Source: Pelobates cultripes
Taxonomy: Eukaryota > Chordata > Amphibia > Anura > Pelobatidae
NCBI GenBank assembly: GCA_933207985.1
Contig: OW240921.1
Coordinates: forward strand, 19,763,778-19,827,777
DNA length: 64,000 nt
Direction of reading: 5' to 3'
A program made the position numbers and the translations under genes. Below the pieces are notes generated by a model that saw nothing but the letters and a program-made list of their open reading frames with translations, was not told where the DNA came from and did not search any database. Shown here piece by piece: positions 11,459 to 22,665 of this stretch (position 1 is its first letter; each line of letters begins with the position of its first letter).

Positions 11459-13036
11459 TAACATAGAAACATAGAAACATAGAATGTGACGGCAGATAAG
11501 AACCATTCGGCCCATCTAGTCTGCCAAATTTTAAATACTTTCATTAGTCCCTGGCCTTATCTTATAGTTAGGATAACCTTATGCCTAGCCCATGCATGCT
11601 TAAACTCCTTTACTGTGTTAACCTCTACCACTTCAGCTGGAAGTTTATTCCATGCATCCAGGTAATACTTCCTGATATTATTTTTAAACCTTTGTCCCTC
11701 TAATTTAAGACCTCTTGTTGTGGTAGTTTTTCTTCTTTTAAATATAGTCTCCTCCTTTACTGTGTTGATTCCCTTTATATATTTAAATGTTTCTATCATA
11801 TCCCCCCTGTCTCGTCTTTCCTCCAAGCTATACATGTTAAGATCCTTTAACCTTTCCTGGTAAGTTTTATCCCGCAATCCATGAACCAGTTTAGTAGCCC
11901 TTCTCTGAACCCTCTCTAAGGTATCAATATCCTTCTGAAGATACGGTCTCCAGTACTGCGTACAATACTCCAAGTGAGGTCTCACCGGTGTTCTGTACAA
12001 TGGCATGAGCACTTCCCTCTTTCTACTGCAAATACCTCTCCCTATACAACCAAGCATTCTGCTAGCATTTCCATCTGCTCTATTACATTGTCTTCCTGCC
12101 TTTAAGATATCTGAAATAATTACTCCTAAATACCTTTCCTCAGATGTTGAGGTTAGTAGGGTATTAAATATCTTATAATCTGCCCTTGTGTTTTTACGTC
12201 CAAGGTGCATTATCTTGCACTTATCCACATTAAATGTCAGTTGCCACATCTCTGACCATTTTTCTAATTTTTCTAAATCATTTGCCATTTAACTAATCCC
12301 TCCTGTAACATCAACTCTCTTGCAAATTTTATTATCATCAGCAAAAAGACATACCTTACCATGAAGACATTCTGCAATATCACTAATATAAATATTAAAG
12401 AGAATAGATCCAAGTACAAATCCCTGAGGTACCCCACTGGTGACAAGCTCATGCTTCAAATATACTCAATTGACTACAACCCTCTGTTGCCTGTTACTCA
12501 GCCACTGTCTTACCCATTGAACAATATTGGAAGCCAAACTTAAAGATTGCAGTTTATTGATGAGCCTTCTATGTGGAACAGTGTCAAAAACCTTTCTGAA
12601 ATCTAGGTAAGCAATGTCTACTGCACCACCCTGATCTATTATTTTAGATACCCAATTAAAAAAATCAATAAGTTTAGTTTGGCATGATCTCCCTGAAGTA
12701 AACCCATGTTGTCTCTGATCTTGAAATCCATGTGATTTTAGATGTTCAACAAACCTATTCTTTAACATGGTTTCCATCACTTTCCCCACTACTGAAGTAA
12801 GGCTTACTGGCTTATAGTTGTCCGACTCGTCCCTACTACCTTTCTTGTGAATGGGTACAACATTCACTAATTTCCAATCTTCTGGGACTACTCCTGTTAA
12901 TGATTGGATAAATAAATCTGTTAATGGTTTTGCTAGTACACCACTAAGTTCTTTTAATAACTTTGGGTGTATCGAATCAGGCCCCATTTGTCTATACTTT
13001 TTACAGTTGAAATAGAACCTCTTCCTCTGTAAACTC
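11459..13036 (-). mobile_element. CR1/L2-type LINE #2, RT half
   Basis: The 3' terminus is at 11459 (repeated ACATAGAA units). The minus-strand frames 12288-11557 (243 aa, C-terminus of RT) and 13050-12466 (RT palm) include TSGRSCQTKLIDFF, the motif-A block AYLDFRKVFDTVPHRRL and, between the frames, FADD at about 12335-12346. It is very similar to LINE #1 but a separate copy. Homology to LINE #1 stops at about 13036, just upstream of a minus-strand ATGGCTTCAAAAAAG that may be an ORF1 start; that would make this an internally deleted copy joining ORF1 start to RT. Confidence 0.85.
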
Positions 13037-14444
13037 ACATCGCTTGCCATCTTGTGTCTTTTTTGAAGCCATTTTATGTACTCTCTCTCTAGAAATTATT
13101 AACTCTTTGGAATAGTGGTATCTTTACTTTTGATATATTATCTTCCCCTACACCTTCTTGTTTTTGCTTTTATGCCCAATTATATTTGACCCTTTTTTTT
13201 TTTAATTTCGCATACACTTATTTTTCCTTTAGTGAAGTAATGGATTTAGTGGAAGAAATATAAAAAGTAAGACCTGTACAGGGCAAAAAAATAAATTAAA
13301 AAAATAAGGACGGCGTACAAGGGGGCTGGAAGGAACAGACAGAGAGAGAAAAAAATCAAACAAACAGAAATCACAAGGAGATTTTACCCAACCCGCTTGA
13401 GACTGTTAGATAATCAGCTCAGCACTTTGAGCAGAGTTGAATGGACTTTAAATCCATTCTTTCACAAGGGTCCTTTAGTATTTTGCTGACTATAAGTTTT
13501 ACCCTTTGATACTTGTATATTTCCCTACTTACTATAGATGTGCATTTAGTATGATTAAACACTTAGCTTTTTGGGATATGCTCCAGGGTTGGTTTGTAGC
13601 GCTTGCCGTTTACTCCTGTTGTCTTTATTCCTGGAGGAGAACATGTGGTGGTGGCCATAGCTCTGTCCGGCGCAACGGTAGGTCGCTCCCTTTTTCTTAG
13701 CCCGGCGTCAGGTCCTCTTTGGTCATTGAGTGGGGATCCGTGCGCTCCCCAACTGGCATGCGGTGAAAATTGAGCTCTTGGTCAGCTCTCCCAGCCGCGT
13801 TCCACGAGGACACATGCGCTCACGTTACATCATCACTCCACCCCCGATTTTTCCTCTTATTTTGCCTTGCCAGGTTACTGAGATATTAAAAGGCGGGAGA
13901 CTCCTGGAATGTCCAGGAGAGTTGGGATGTCTGCACACCTTTAATCCTACATGAGATCTGAGATAAAATATAACCTTTTTGGATTACTATATCACCCTTT
14001 GCAATAGGTAAATATGCATCTTGTCTATATTTGTTTCAAAAAGAATAGTTGAAATTTGAGTTGCAGAGTCCATTTATGCTACTCTATTACATATTTATGG
14101 GATAATATCTAGGTCTACATTAATCAAGGGAACCAATAATCACTTAATGGTGAAATGTGGTGTTTGGTAAACTGACTTTTAACAAAGTGATATTTCTCCT
14201 TACATGACACACCTAATAGGAATCAGTCTATTGCCATACCTTGCAAGATGTCTGCTGAGTTTAATACATGTTTTTAAGTGTAAGTGGTTATTACCAGTGT
14301 AAGTGCTTGCTTAGCCAAGTGCTGGTAAAAAAACAAACGCAAATGGTGAGTTAGAATAGTTAAACAATTTAGCTGTTTGTGCTGATGACATCACCATTTA
14401 CATTAAAATAATACAAATTATACATTGTTGAGGTCTAGCATTAC
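13037..14444. other. Unassigned intronic stretch
   Basis: T-rich and A-rich tracts up to about 13320, then mixed sequence with a GC-richer part at 13600-13900. Short frames only; no motif or splice-flanked exon recognised. Confidence 0.5.
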
Positions 14445-15124
14445 TTAAAGGGACACTATAGTCACCAAAACAACTTTAGTTTAATGCAGCCTTTTTTAGT
14501 GTATAGATCATGCCCCTGCAGTTTCAGTGCTCAATTATCTGCCATTTAGGAGTTAAATCACTTTAGTTTCTGTCACTGCAGCCCTAGCCACACTTCCCCT
14601 GACTGTGACTGATACAGCCTGCATGAAAACAAAATTGGTTTCACTTTCAATCAGATGTAACTTACTTTAACCCCTTAAGGACCAAACTTCTGGAATAAAA
14701 GGGAATCATGACATGTCACACATGTCATGTGTCCTTAAATGGTTAAAGGTTTTTATCGCCTGCTCTATAAATTGAACTTTAATTACATACAGGAGGCTCC
14801 TGCAGTGTCTAGCAAGCTTTTGACAGAGCAGTAGAAAATATATTTTAAATTAAACATTAAAATATATATTTTATATGAATTGTGTTCTTTTCTTTTGATC
14901 GTGAATTTGCAATACAGGAAGTGAACACTTAGATCACTCTTTACAGGAAGTGTTTAGGAAGGCTGTGCAATTCACATGCAGGGAGGTGTGACTAGGGTTC
15001 ATAAACAAAGTGATTTAACTCCTAATGGAAGAGAATCGAGCAATGAGACTGCAGGGGCATGATCTATACACCAAAACTGCTTCATTAAGCTAAAGTTGTT
15101 TTGGTGACTATAGTGTCTCTTTAA
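14445..15124. mobile_element. piggyBac-type TTAA MITE (680 bp)
   Basis: Flanked by TTAA at both ends (14445-14448 and 15121-15124). The terminal inverted repeats are about 33 bp: left AAGGGACACTATAGTCACC..., right ending in the complement ...GGTGACTATAGTGTCTCTT. The sub-terminal GCATGATCTATACACC / TAGATCATGCCCC segments are also inverted. Non-coding. TTAA targets and such ends are typical of piggyBac-derived MITEs. Confidence 0.85.
14667..14746. mobile_element. Small nested TTAA MITE (80 bp)
   Basis: TTAACCCCTTAAGGACCAAA ... GTGTCCTTAAATGGTTAA: TTAA flanks with short inverted ends and a hairpin core (GACATGTCACACATGTCATG). It sits inside the 14445-15124 MITE, so it inserted later. Confidence 0.7.
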
Positions 15125-15526
15125 CCGGCTGACTCATGTCTACATTCTTCAAGTCCTGCTAGTCTTGTTGCTGACAGACTGTGCCAATAAATATTGCACT
15201 ATCAACAAAAAACCTGCAAGCATACTGGTTTGACAATTCAAAAATGTTCACACGTAACAAACAGGGGGGAGCACCTGGGATCAGAGAATGCATATTTAGT
15301 TAGTGGAGTATTATTGTTTTGTTAACAGGATAAGGAGGAACAAGAGAGGAATCACCTATTCTGTAATGCCTTTATTAGGTTTTTCATTCAATGCTTTGAA
15401 TGGATATTAGTTTGTGTGTGCAAGCAACGATGAACTATATATTATTTATTATATCACACCAGTTTACAATACTATTTTTTTCCTTATAGGTTTGCTGTTT
15501 TGTTTGTTTTGTTTTGTTATTGTCAG
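15125..15526. other. Unassigned intronic stretch
   Basis: Nothing recognisable except T-rich runs near 15470-15520. Confidence 0.5.
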
Positions 15527-15820
15527 TTAAAGAAACTGTATTCTAAAGCCTATAGTGCCTCTTTGCCACTCTTTGTACGCTTATCTGTTTCCAGCGGCAA
15601 AGTCCCTAGATCGGTCTCCTCCTCTAGCATCATCACGGGGGAACCAATGCGCAGGAAGTGCCTCTAGTGGCTGTCTGGTAGACAGGCACTAGAGGTTGTC
15701 TTAACCTTTCAATGTAAAACCTGCAGTTTCTCTGAAATGTTTTACATTGCTGGTTTAAGGAGACAGGGACACCACCTCAATGAGATTGCTTCAGTGAGAG
15801 TGCTTAAAGTGTCCCTTTAA
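15527..15820. mobile_element. TTAA MITE (294 bp)
   Basis: TTAAAGAAACTG at the left and AAGTGTCCCTTTAA at the right, with a central hairpin (GCCTCTAGTGGCTGTCTGGT / GACAGGCACTAGAGG) shared with the 17705-18187 MITE. Confidence 0.7.
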
Positions 15821-16383
15821 ACACCCTCTGCACAACTCTCATTGTTTCTCATGTTTCTCATTATAATATGTTGCTTTTCTTTGCTGGTACAAGGTGACAG
15901 TAAAGAAACAATTATGTTAAAATGTAGATTCCTTACTTGCATTAAAATCCCCATCTACTCACCCATTTGAATGACTGGCCCTGCTGTTGTCTCTAGAAAG
16001 ATTTGTGAAGGCTTGTAATAAATCAAGCTCATGCTATATTATTCTATGGATAATTAACTAAAAAGAAATGGAATACAAAATGACTTCTGACTTTTATATA
16101 AAAAAAAAATATATATATCATATTAATATTGTTATTTTCTTTTGATCGTGAATTATTAAAGTAAATATTCTACTAGTTACTAAACACAGTTCTGAAATAA
16201 AAGGTAAAAACAGATGTCAGAATAACAATAAATACGTATATAAAATAAACCTGATTTCTAAAAATCATATAAATCTCATAAAGTATCACTGTGCTTTAGC
16301 AAACTAGAATATTTATTTTGTACAATCATTATAAAAGTGTTTAATTGTATTTATTTTCCTTATCTTCTCTTTCTACTCACTAG
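15821..16383. other. Intron upstream of A2
   Basis: AT-rich with an A/AT run at 16098-16120. TTTTCTTTTGATCGTGAATT occurs here (about 16136) and inside the MITE (about 14889), so part of this is repeat-derived. Confidence 0.5.
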
Positions 16384-16503
16384 TACATCATTTATTATGC
16401 ATTGAGTGCTATGAATGGATGGGAGAGAGCTGCTCGTATAAACCAACCCTGTGTTCTTCTGAGCACAATGTCTGTCTCACTATAGCCACACAGACTATCA
16501 CTG
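16384..16503 (+). CDS. Exon A2: first half of a uPAR/Ly6 type-1 domain
   Basis: 120-bp exon, acceptor ..TTTCTACTCACTAG, donor GTACGT, phase 1 at both ends, 39 whole codons. It encodes LLCIECYEWMGESC, then TLCSSEHNVCLT: the CxxC-x7-C-x6-C-x7-C spacing of the N-terminal half of a three-finger domain. It is the same length and frame as B2. In the family this exon follows either a signal-peptide exon or, in multi-domain members, a preceding domain. Joined to A1 it reads through without a stop (LPV-V-HHLLC). No sequon. Confidence 0.85.
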
Positions 16504-17704
16504 GTACGTCACATGTTCTCATCGAATGGGTGTCTTGACCCACGTAAAATCTGCATCTCATAGATCAAATGGAAAAAAACTAAACTACTCTAAAAAGGCA
16601 TCATGGTTTTTTCATACTTGTGAGTCTATAATGAGTGTTATCATTGTTATCATATATTCCGCAATGCTTTACAATTATAGAGTGCGGATATTTGAAAAGC
16701 AATTGTCGCCACTGCTCGTTCATATCAGTCTAAACACATGCTCTGGTCCAATGTTGTGTATCAAACATGGCATTACTATATATTGCTAAACAAATTAAAC
16801 TGCACATTTAAATTTGTTCTGTATATTATTATGACACCAAAATTCTAATTTTAAATTTGAATTCTTTATTCAATAATTTCCTATCAAACATGTACATGTG
16901 GGTGGCAGGAACAGTCGCCCTCTCGCAAAGCATAGACATGCTAGTATTGTACTGCAAAGCAAGATTTAAATTAAAAAATATGTCTTGCATTCATCAGTGT
17001 TGGGTAGCCCCTCACCTTGCTGAGTTTTGTATATATTCACATGGAGCTCCTGTCATTATGATTGCCTTATTCTACATTGTTCCATTGAAACATATAACCT
17101 CAAGCCCATAAAGAATGTGTGACACTATTGGACATTAGGGTCCCCAAATCTTGCCCAAATAATTAAAAAAAACAGAAGCACATCTGACTAGAAGCATGGC
17201 CCTAAATCCCTCTGATACTGTGTTCACAGCTGGTATATGACAAAGGCAATACGACAAAAAATACATATTTTACAGCAGATGATATATCTGTACAAAATAT
17301 TTATGCAGCCAGTTTTACCTTCTTATTTTGCTTTAAAAATGATCATAAAACAAATACCACTTTAAATAACATTTTGAGTTACATCGTATTCTGTATTAAA
17401 CATACACCATGCACTGTCTGCAAAAAAAAGTGATATGAGAGAATTTGCAGCTAAATCCATGTATTATGCACACTTCATATTGCAAGGAGCTAACTAAACC
17501 AACTACATAAATCATGAACACTTGAAAAAGCCTTATACAAGTCTCATTTTGTGTTTGATCCTACCATAGTAATAATTGATAATTTAGTCCATGACAACAA
17601 CAAAAAAGAAAAACCTCCTATCACATTTCTTACTACTTTATATTCACTTTATATTCAACAGTAGACATACCCCTCTCGTACCAGGAAGACCCATCAATTA
17701 CCAG
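16504..17704. other. Intron, unassigned
   Basis: AT-rich, with short frames (for example 16857-17111) but no splice-flanked cysteine exon or repeat terminus seen. Confidence 0.5.
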
Positions 17705-18187
17705 TTAAAGGACCACTATAGTGCCAGGAAAATATACTCATTTTCCTGGCACTATAGTGCCTGAGGGTGCCCCCACCCTCAGGGACCTCCTCCCGCAGGG
17801 CTCGATGGAGAGTAAGGGGTTAAACCTACCTCTTTCTCCAGCGCTGGGCGGGGAGCTCTCCTCCTCCTCTCCGCCTCCTCTCCTTCTCTTTGGCTGAAGG
17901 CGCATGCGCGGCAAGAGGTGCGTGTGCATTCAGCTAGTTCATAGGAAAGCATTTATAATGCTTTCCTATGGACGCTTGCGTCTTCTCACTGTGATTTTCA
18001 CAGTGAGAAGCACGCAGACGCCTTTAGCGGCTGTCAATGAGACAGCCACTAGAGGCTTTGGAGGCTGGATTAACACTATTTATAAACTGCTATGTTTATT
18101 TAAAAAAAGGGTTAACCCTAGCTGGACCAGGCACCCAGACCACTTCATTAAGCTGAAGTGGTCTGGGTGCCTAGAGTGGTCCTTTAA
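17705..18187. mobile_element. TTAA MITE (483 bp)
   Basis: TTAA at 17705-17708 and 18184-18187; left AAGGACCACTATAGTGCCAG, right ending CTAGAGTGGTCCTTTAA. Internal hairpins: CCAGGAAAATATACTCATTT / TTTTCCTGG, TTCACAGTGAGAAG and CACCCAGACCACTTCA / TGAAGTGGTCTGGGTG. Non-coding. Confidence 0.8.
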
Positions 18188-18610
18188 GAGGTTATTTCTT
18201 TGATTTTTTTTCTCCCTGTCCTGCAAATGTTTTTTTTTTTTGCTATGTATGTCACATCTTCCTTCCATCACATTTTATTGCTCAGTAAGCAACGGTATGG
18301 CTGATTCACAGTTGTAAAACCATGGCTGTTTACAGTGTTGACCCGAGCCATGACTGCACAATTAAAGGGATGGACGGGATTTGCCACATACACCCCTGCT
18401 CCTTTTATTAGAACCCCCCATATAGCGATAGTGGGATTGCTGAGGAAAGAGATTTATAGCGAACATGACACTTTTTGGGAATGTACAAAAACATTGAAAG
18501 TCATCTATAACTCGAAGGACCACTCCACACTTAGTAATTTTTTTAAAATCACTATTTAGTAGATATACCCCAAAAGAGTCAGTGTTTGGTTAGTGGTGCC
18601 TCTTGCTTAG
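18188..18610. other. Unassigned stretch
   Basis: T-rich at 18205-18240, otherwise nothing recognisable. Confidence 0.45.
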
Positions 18611-18983
18611 GTTTTTTCAGCCTCTGGGGCCTTTCAAAAAAGGTGTGTGTATATGTAATGACAGATCATGTGACACTTAGATTGCACACAGGTGGACATC
18701 ATTTTACTAATTATGTGACTTCTGAAGGTAATTGGTTGCACCAGAGCTTTTTATGGGTTTCATAACAAAGGGGGTGAATACATACGCACATGCCAATGTT
18801 CTGTTTCTATTTCTAAAAAATAGCTTTATGTATAAATTTTTCTCATTTCACTTCACCAACTTAGACTATTGTGTTCTGATATATCACATAAAATTCAGAT
18901 TAATAAAACATTGAACTTAAGGCTGTAATGTAACAAAATAGGTAAAAAGTCAAGGGGGGTGAATACTTTTGCAAGACACTGTA
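18611..18983 (+). mobile_element. Tc1-like transposon, 3' end
   Basis: The region runs through the 3' non-coding part of Tc1-like elements (GCACACAGGTGGACATCATT; GTGACTTCTGAAGGTAATTG; GGGGGTGAATACATACGCAC) and ends with the terminal repeat GGTGAATACTTTTGCAAGAC followed by ACTGTA at 18983. The coding part is missing. Confidence 0.8.
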
Positions 18984-19335
18984 CTTGCTTTTCAGACTTT
19001 GGATCAGAGCCAATGTACGCATGTACGGGCAGATAAGACTATTTTTGGGGTATATCCTTGGTATATCCTTGGTCTGCCAAGGAACTCTCCAAACAAGTAA
19101 GGGACAATGTTGTTGAGAAGTACAAGTCAGGGTTAGGTTATAAAAAATATCCAAATCTTTTATGATCCCCAGGAGCACCATCAAATCTATCATAACCAAA
19201 TAGAAAGAACATAGCACAACAGCAAACCTGCCAAGAGACAGCCGCCCACCAAAACTCACGGACCGGACAAGGAGGGCATTAATCAGAGAGGCAGCACAGC
19301 AGAGACTAGATTATCTGTACATAGTATGACAATAA

Positions 19336-19680
19336 GCTGTACGCTCCATAGAGTGGGGCTTTATGGCAGAGTGGCTTTCAGCAAAAAACCAAAATGGCAC
19401 ATTTTGAGTTTGTGAAAAGGCATGTGTGAGACTCCCAAAATGTATGGAGGAAGGTGCTCTGGTCTTGTGAGAATAAAATTAAACTTTTTGGCCATCAAAG
19501 AAAACGTTATGTTTGGCGCAAACCCAACACATCACATCACCCAAAGAGCACCAACCCCACAGTGAAACATGGTGGTGGAAGCATCATGCTGTGGGGATGT
19601 TTTTCAGCAGCCGGGACTGGGAAACTGGTCAGAGTTGAGAGAAAGATGGATGGTGCTAATTACAGGGATGTGTAAATGTG
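19336..19680 (+). pseudogene. Tc1-like transposase fragment
   Basis: The frame at 19454-19675 carries [18 protein letters not shown] and [20 protein letters not shown], the middle catalytic region of a DD34E Tc1 transposase. Upstream (19336-19450) is degenerate sequence from the same gene. In the WSDET motif the second catalytic Asp reads Cys (WSCEN), and the C-terminal Glu block is absent, so it is inactive. It lies after, not before, the 3' end at 18983, so the two are separate copies. Confidence 0.85.
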
Positions 19681-20276
19681 TTGGAATTCCAGATGCAACT
19701 GTTTAAAGTTAAAACAGGCTTGATCGAAAAAAAGACAAAACTCTGAAAGTAAAAAAAACTAGCTCCCAAGCTACATCAACTTTATCAAAGCATGGGGAAA
19801 TTTCCCATACTTTCCAATATGAATTATAGCAATCTGATTAGATGACTAGTAAGAAAACCAGAGAACTCTAACAACAAAGTCTCAAGAGAAGTGAGGCTTC
19901 ATGGGATGTGCCTTTTTAGGCAACCGGACAGCAAGGAAGCCTCTTTCCTGGATATGCAGCATTCGGTGGCACTTGATCCAGCTAAAATCTGTAACAAATT
20001 CAGGCCTATTCAAACCTTTTTGAATTCCATGCACAATGTCCAAATTTTGCAGTCCGAATGGTTCGTTCATGGTCCGTTCAGCAATTTATTTCACCATTCG
20101 GACTTTCGTGAATAAAATATGATAAAATATCTATTATAAGGTCAAATGGGACTTAAACCAACTGCCATATCATAGAAAACAAATCTTGTCATAAGTAGTC
20201 TACTGTCATGATGATTAATACTATTTTGTGCTCATAAATTTGATTTGCTACCAAAATTATTGATTTTGTTTCTCAG
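19681..20276. repeat. Intron with a possible hAT-like relic
   Basis: The segment at about 20045-20110 has TTCGTTCATGGTCCGTTCAG and CACCATTCGGACTTTCGTG, the TTCGG-rich style of the hAT MITEs in this window. No ends found. The rest is unassigned. Confidence 0.35.
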
Positions 20277-20423
20277 GAGGAAAAAAGTATACAACAATTA
20301 CAAGGAAATGTGGAAGATCCACTGAGTGTAAGATCACAAGTTCCACAAGAAGTAAAGATCGGATCATATTAAAAAAACACACTTGCTGTAACACTGACTA
20401 TTGTGAACCACCATTACCTACTT
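20277..20423 (+). CDS. Exon A3: second half of a uPAR/Ly6 type-1 domain
   Basis: 147-bp exon, acceptor TTTTGTTTCTCAG, donor GTGAGT, phase 1, 48 codons. It encodes RKCGRSTECK and ends HTCCNTDYCE, the Cys-Cys-x-x-Asp-x-Cys end that closes a three-finger domain. It has the same length and phase as B3. Joined to A2 (TIT-G-GKKYTT) and A4 (LPT-F-PEQSV) it gives an open frame. With A2 it supplies a complete type-1 domain with the usual cysteine order. Confidence 0.9.
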
Positions 20424-20569
20424 GTGAGTACTTGGAGCTATTTTTGTAATTTAGTTTAGGTCTGTTCAGTGTATGAGTAAAATAATAAATCCAACTAACT
20501 GGTCAAGCAAAGTATAATTAATATGGCATTTTCGGCATGGGGACCAAGCGTGTGGTCGGTCAAATTATT

Positions 20570-21640
20570 AGGCATGTGCATGGGAACATTTTTCTGTTCT
20601 GTTCGGCATTCTGAAATTCGGGACTTCGGCACTTCGGATCTTTGGCAACTTCTGCACTTCGGAACTTCGGCAACTTCGGCACGTTGACACTTCAGAACTT
20701 CTCTTGCAGCCGCTTGGTAGATAACTCCCTAATTCCCACGGTATTAGGGAGTTATCTTCCAAAAGGCTGAAAGACCTAAATTGGTCTTTCAGCCAAATTT
20801 ACTAGTACTAAGTAAAGATTACTTACTATTAGTAAATTATGCCCCTACTCGCTATACCGCGAGTAAGGGCATGTCTAGTAAACAGTGAGCAGCCTGTGGC
20901 TGGGTGGGGGCACTAAATACTAATTAGGGGGGGACCTAATGTCCTCCCCCCTGGCCCTCACCTCTGAGCAGTGGGTGGGGGTCCTAAATACTAATTGAGG
21001 GGGGGGACCTAATGTCCTCCCCCCTGGCCCTCACCCCTGAGCAGTGGGTGGGGGCCCTAAATACAAATTGAGGGGGGGACCTAATGTCCTCCCCCCTGGC
21101 CCCCAACCCTGAGCAGTGGGTGGGGGCCCTAATTAGAATGAGGGGGGGAGGACCTAATATCCTACCACTTTGCCCCCACCCCTGAGAGGTGGGTGGGGGC
21201 CCTAATTACTAATTAGGGGGGGACCTAATGTCCTCCCCGTGGCCCCCACCCCTGTGGCTGCTCACTGTTAAAAAATTATTTTTTTTTTTAAAAAGGGTCC
21301 CCCTCCCGAGTCCCCACCCCTGAGCGACGGGTGGGGGCTCTAAAGTAAAATAATGGGGGGGATCTATTGTCCTTCCCCCCAGGCCCCCAAGACCTAATGT
21401 CTTCCAACCTGGCCCCTACCCCTGAGCGGTGGGTGGGGGCCCTAAATACTAACTGGGGGGGGGACCTAATGTCCTTCCCCCTACCCCCCTCCCCAGAGTG
21501 GTGCGTGGGGGCCCTAAATTAGAATGAGGGGGAAGGCCCTAATAACCTCCCCCCTGGCCCCCACCACTGAGCGGTGGGTGGGTCCCTATATACTAATTAG
21601 GGAGGGCCTAATGTCCTCCCCCCTGGCCACCACCCCTGAG
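20570..21640. mobile_element. hAT-like element with ~80-bp G-rich minisatellite
   Basis: A left end in TTAGGCATGTGCATGGGAAC is followed by a TTCGGCACTTCGG-rich part, a hairpin (TAACTCCCTAATTCCCACGG / GGGAGTTATC; AAAGACCTAAATTGGTCTTT) and then nine or so imperfect units of 70-90 bp between about 20905 and 21640. Each unit reads approximately GGTGGGGGCCCTAAATACTA, then a G-run, GACCTAATGTCCTCCCCCC and CCCCACCCCTGAGCG. The same hairpin and minisatellite occur in the hAT element at 22666-26936 and next to the assembly gap at 30552. No right end seen, so probably truncated. Confidence 0.65.
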
Positions 21641-22599
21641 CGGTGCAGATTCCAGAGATCCAGATTACCAGTGAGCTCAACCCCTAAGTCACAGAATGAA
21701 CGTACAGGTGAGTGCTCAAACAACAAGTTGTGCTGTCTGAGTGGGCTATCTTCTCTGTGACACTCAGCAGAGACGGGGGAGCATATCCAGCAGCAAACAC
21801 AAGGTAAGCTGTGGCCGGTAACTTCAAAAAAGGCTGCAGCTGCCTTAATGGAGTAGATCACAAGTCCGGACGTAAACAAAGTAGATGGACCAATTGTCTA
21901 CGAGTTTCATCTCTGTATGAGACTTTATCAAGACAATGGTACATCTCTGATGCTGTCTCTTATATACCCTATACAGGGAGTGTCCAAAAATCAATCAAAA
22001 TCATGATACAAAAGCTATAATATAATAAGGATATTTGAATTGGTAAACTGAAAAATGTAATTTCACAATCATTTACAAGTTAGTATAAATATTAATTATA
22101 GTAGTAAATCTGAAAATATAAGTTTAGTGATAAATATGATAATAATAGGAGTATGTTAAATTATAATATTAGACCATAATCCAATGTAATGGATGCCCTA
22201 AAGCAGAAAAGATATGAGGGAGTATATAAAAATATTTGAGATAAGGATAACCAAAGAATCTAGAAATCTTAATAGAGGTAGGGAATGTAGAGCATCTAAG
22301 TGCAGAATAAAATTCCACATTGAGTAAAAGTCCCATAGGTAGAGATAATGAGTCATAATGAACACAAATAAAACATAAATAAAATAATTATAGACCAGAT
22401 AAACCATGCTGGCATAAATCTACAGTGAGCCCAATCCATTATATACTCAGACTGTAAAGGTTAGATATCTACCTGTGAAAGGAATAATGGTTCTTCAAAT
22501 GAAAAAGAGGGGGTGGGTGGAGGGTTGCTAGATCTCAAGTCAATATTCCTGAAAACGGACTTGAAATAAAATTCAAGCATCACACATACATTTCAAAAG
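21641..22599. other. Intronic stretch, unassigned
   Basis: AT-rich beyond 22000. A segment at 21890-21950 has the GAGTTTCATCTCTGTATGAG and ACTTTATCAAGACAATG style of a dispersed repeat (compare 3290 and 53020). No exon seen. Confidence 0.45.
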
Positions 22600-22665
22600 T
22601 TGAAATCCAGTGAGTCTAAGACCACTAGTTCCACAAGAAGTTAAGATCGGATCATATTAAGAAAA
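22600..22665 (+). pseudogene. Dead duplicate of exon A3, left part
   Basis: 22610-22665 matches A3 (GAGTCTAAGACCACTAGTTC versus GAGTGTAAGATCACAAGTTC, then an almost identical CCACAAGAAGT[T]AAGATCGGATC). One of the cysteine codons is TCT (Ser), and an in-frame TAA replaces the Lys codon after AGAAGT. The copy is cut at 22665 by the hAT insertion and continues at 26945. The 5' third of the exon is too diverged to align with confidence. Confidence 0.85.
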
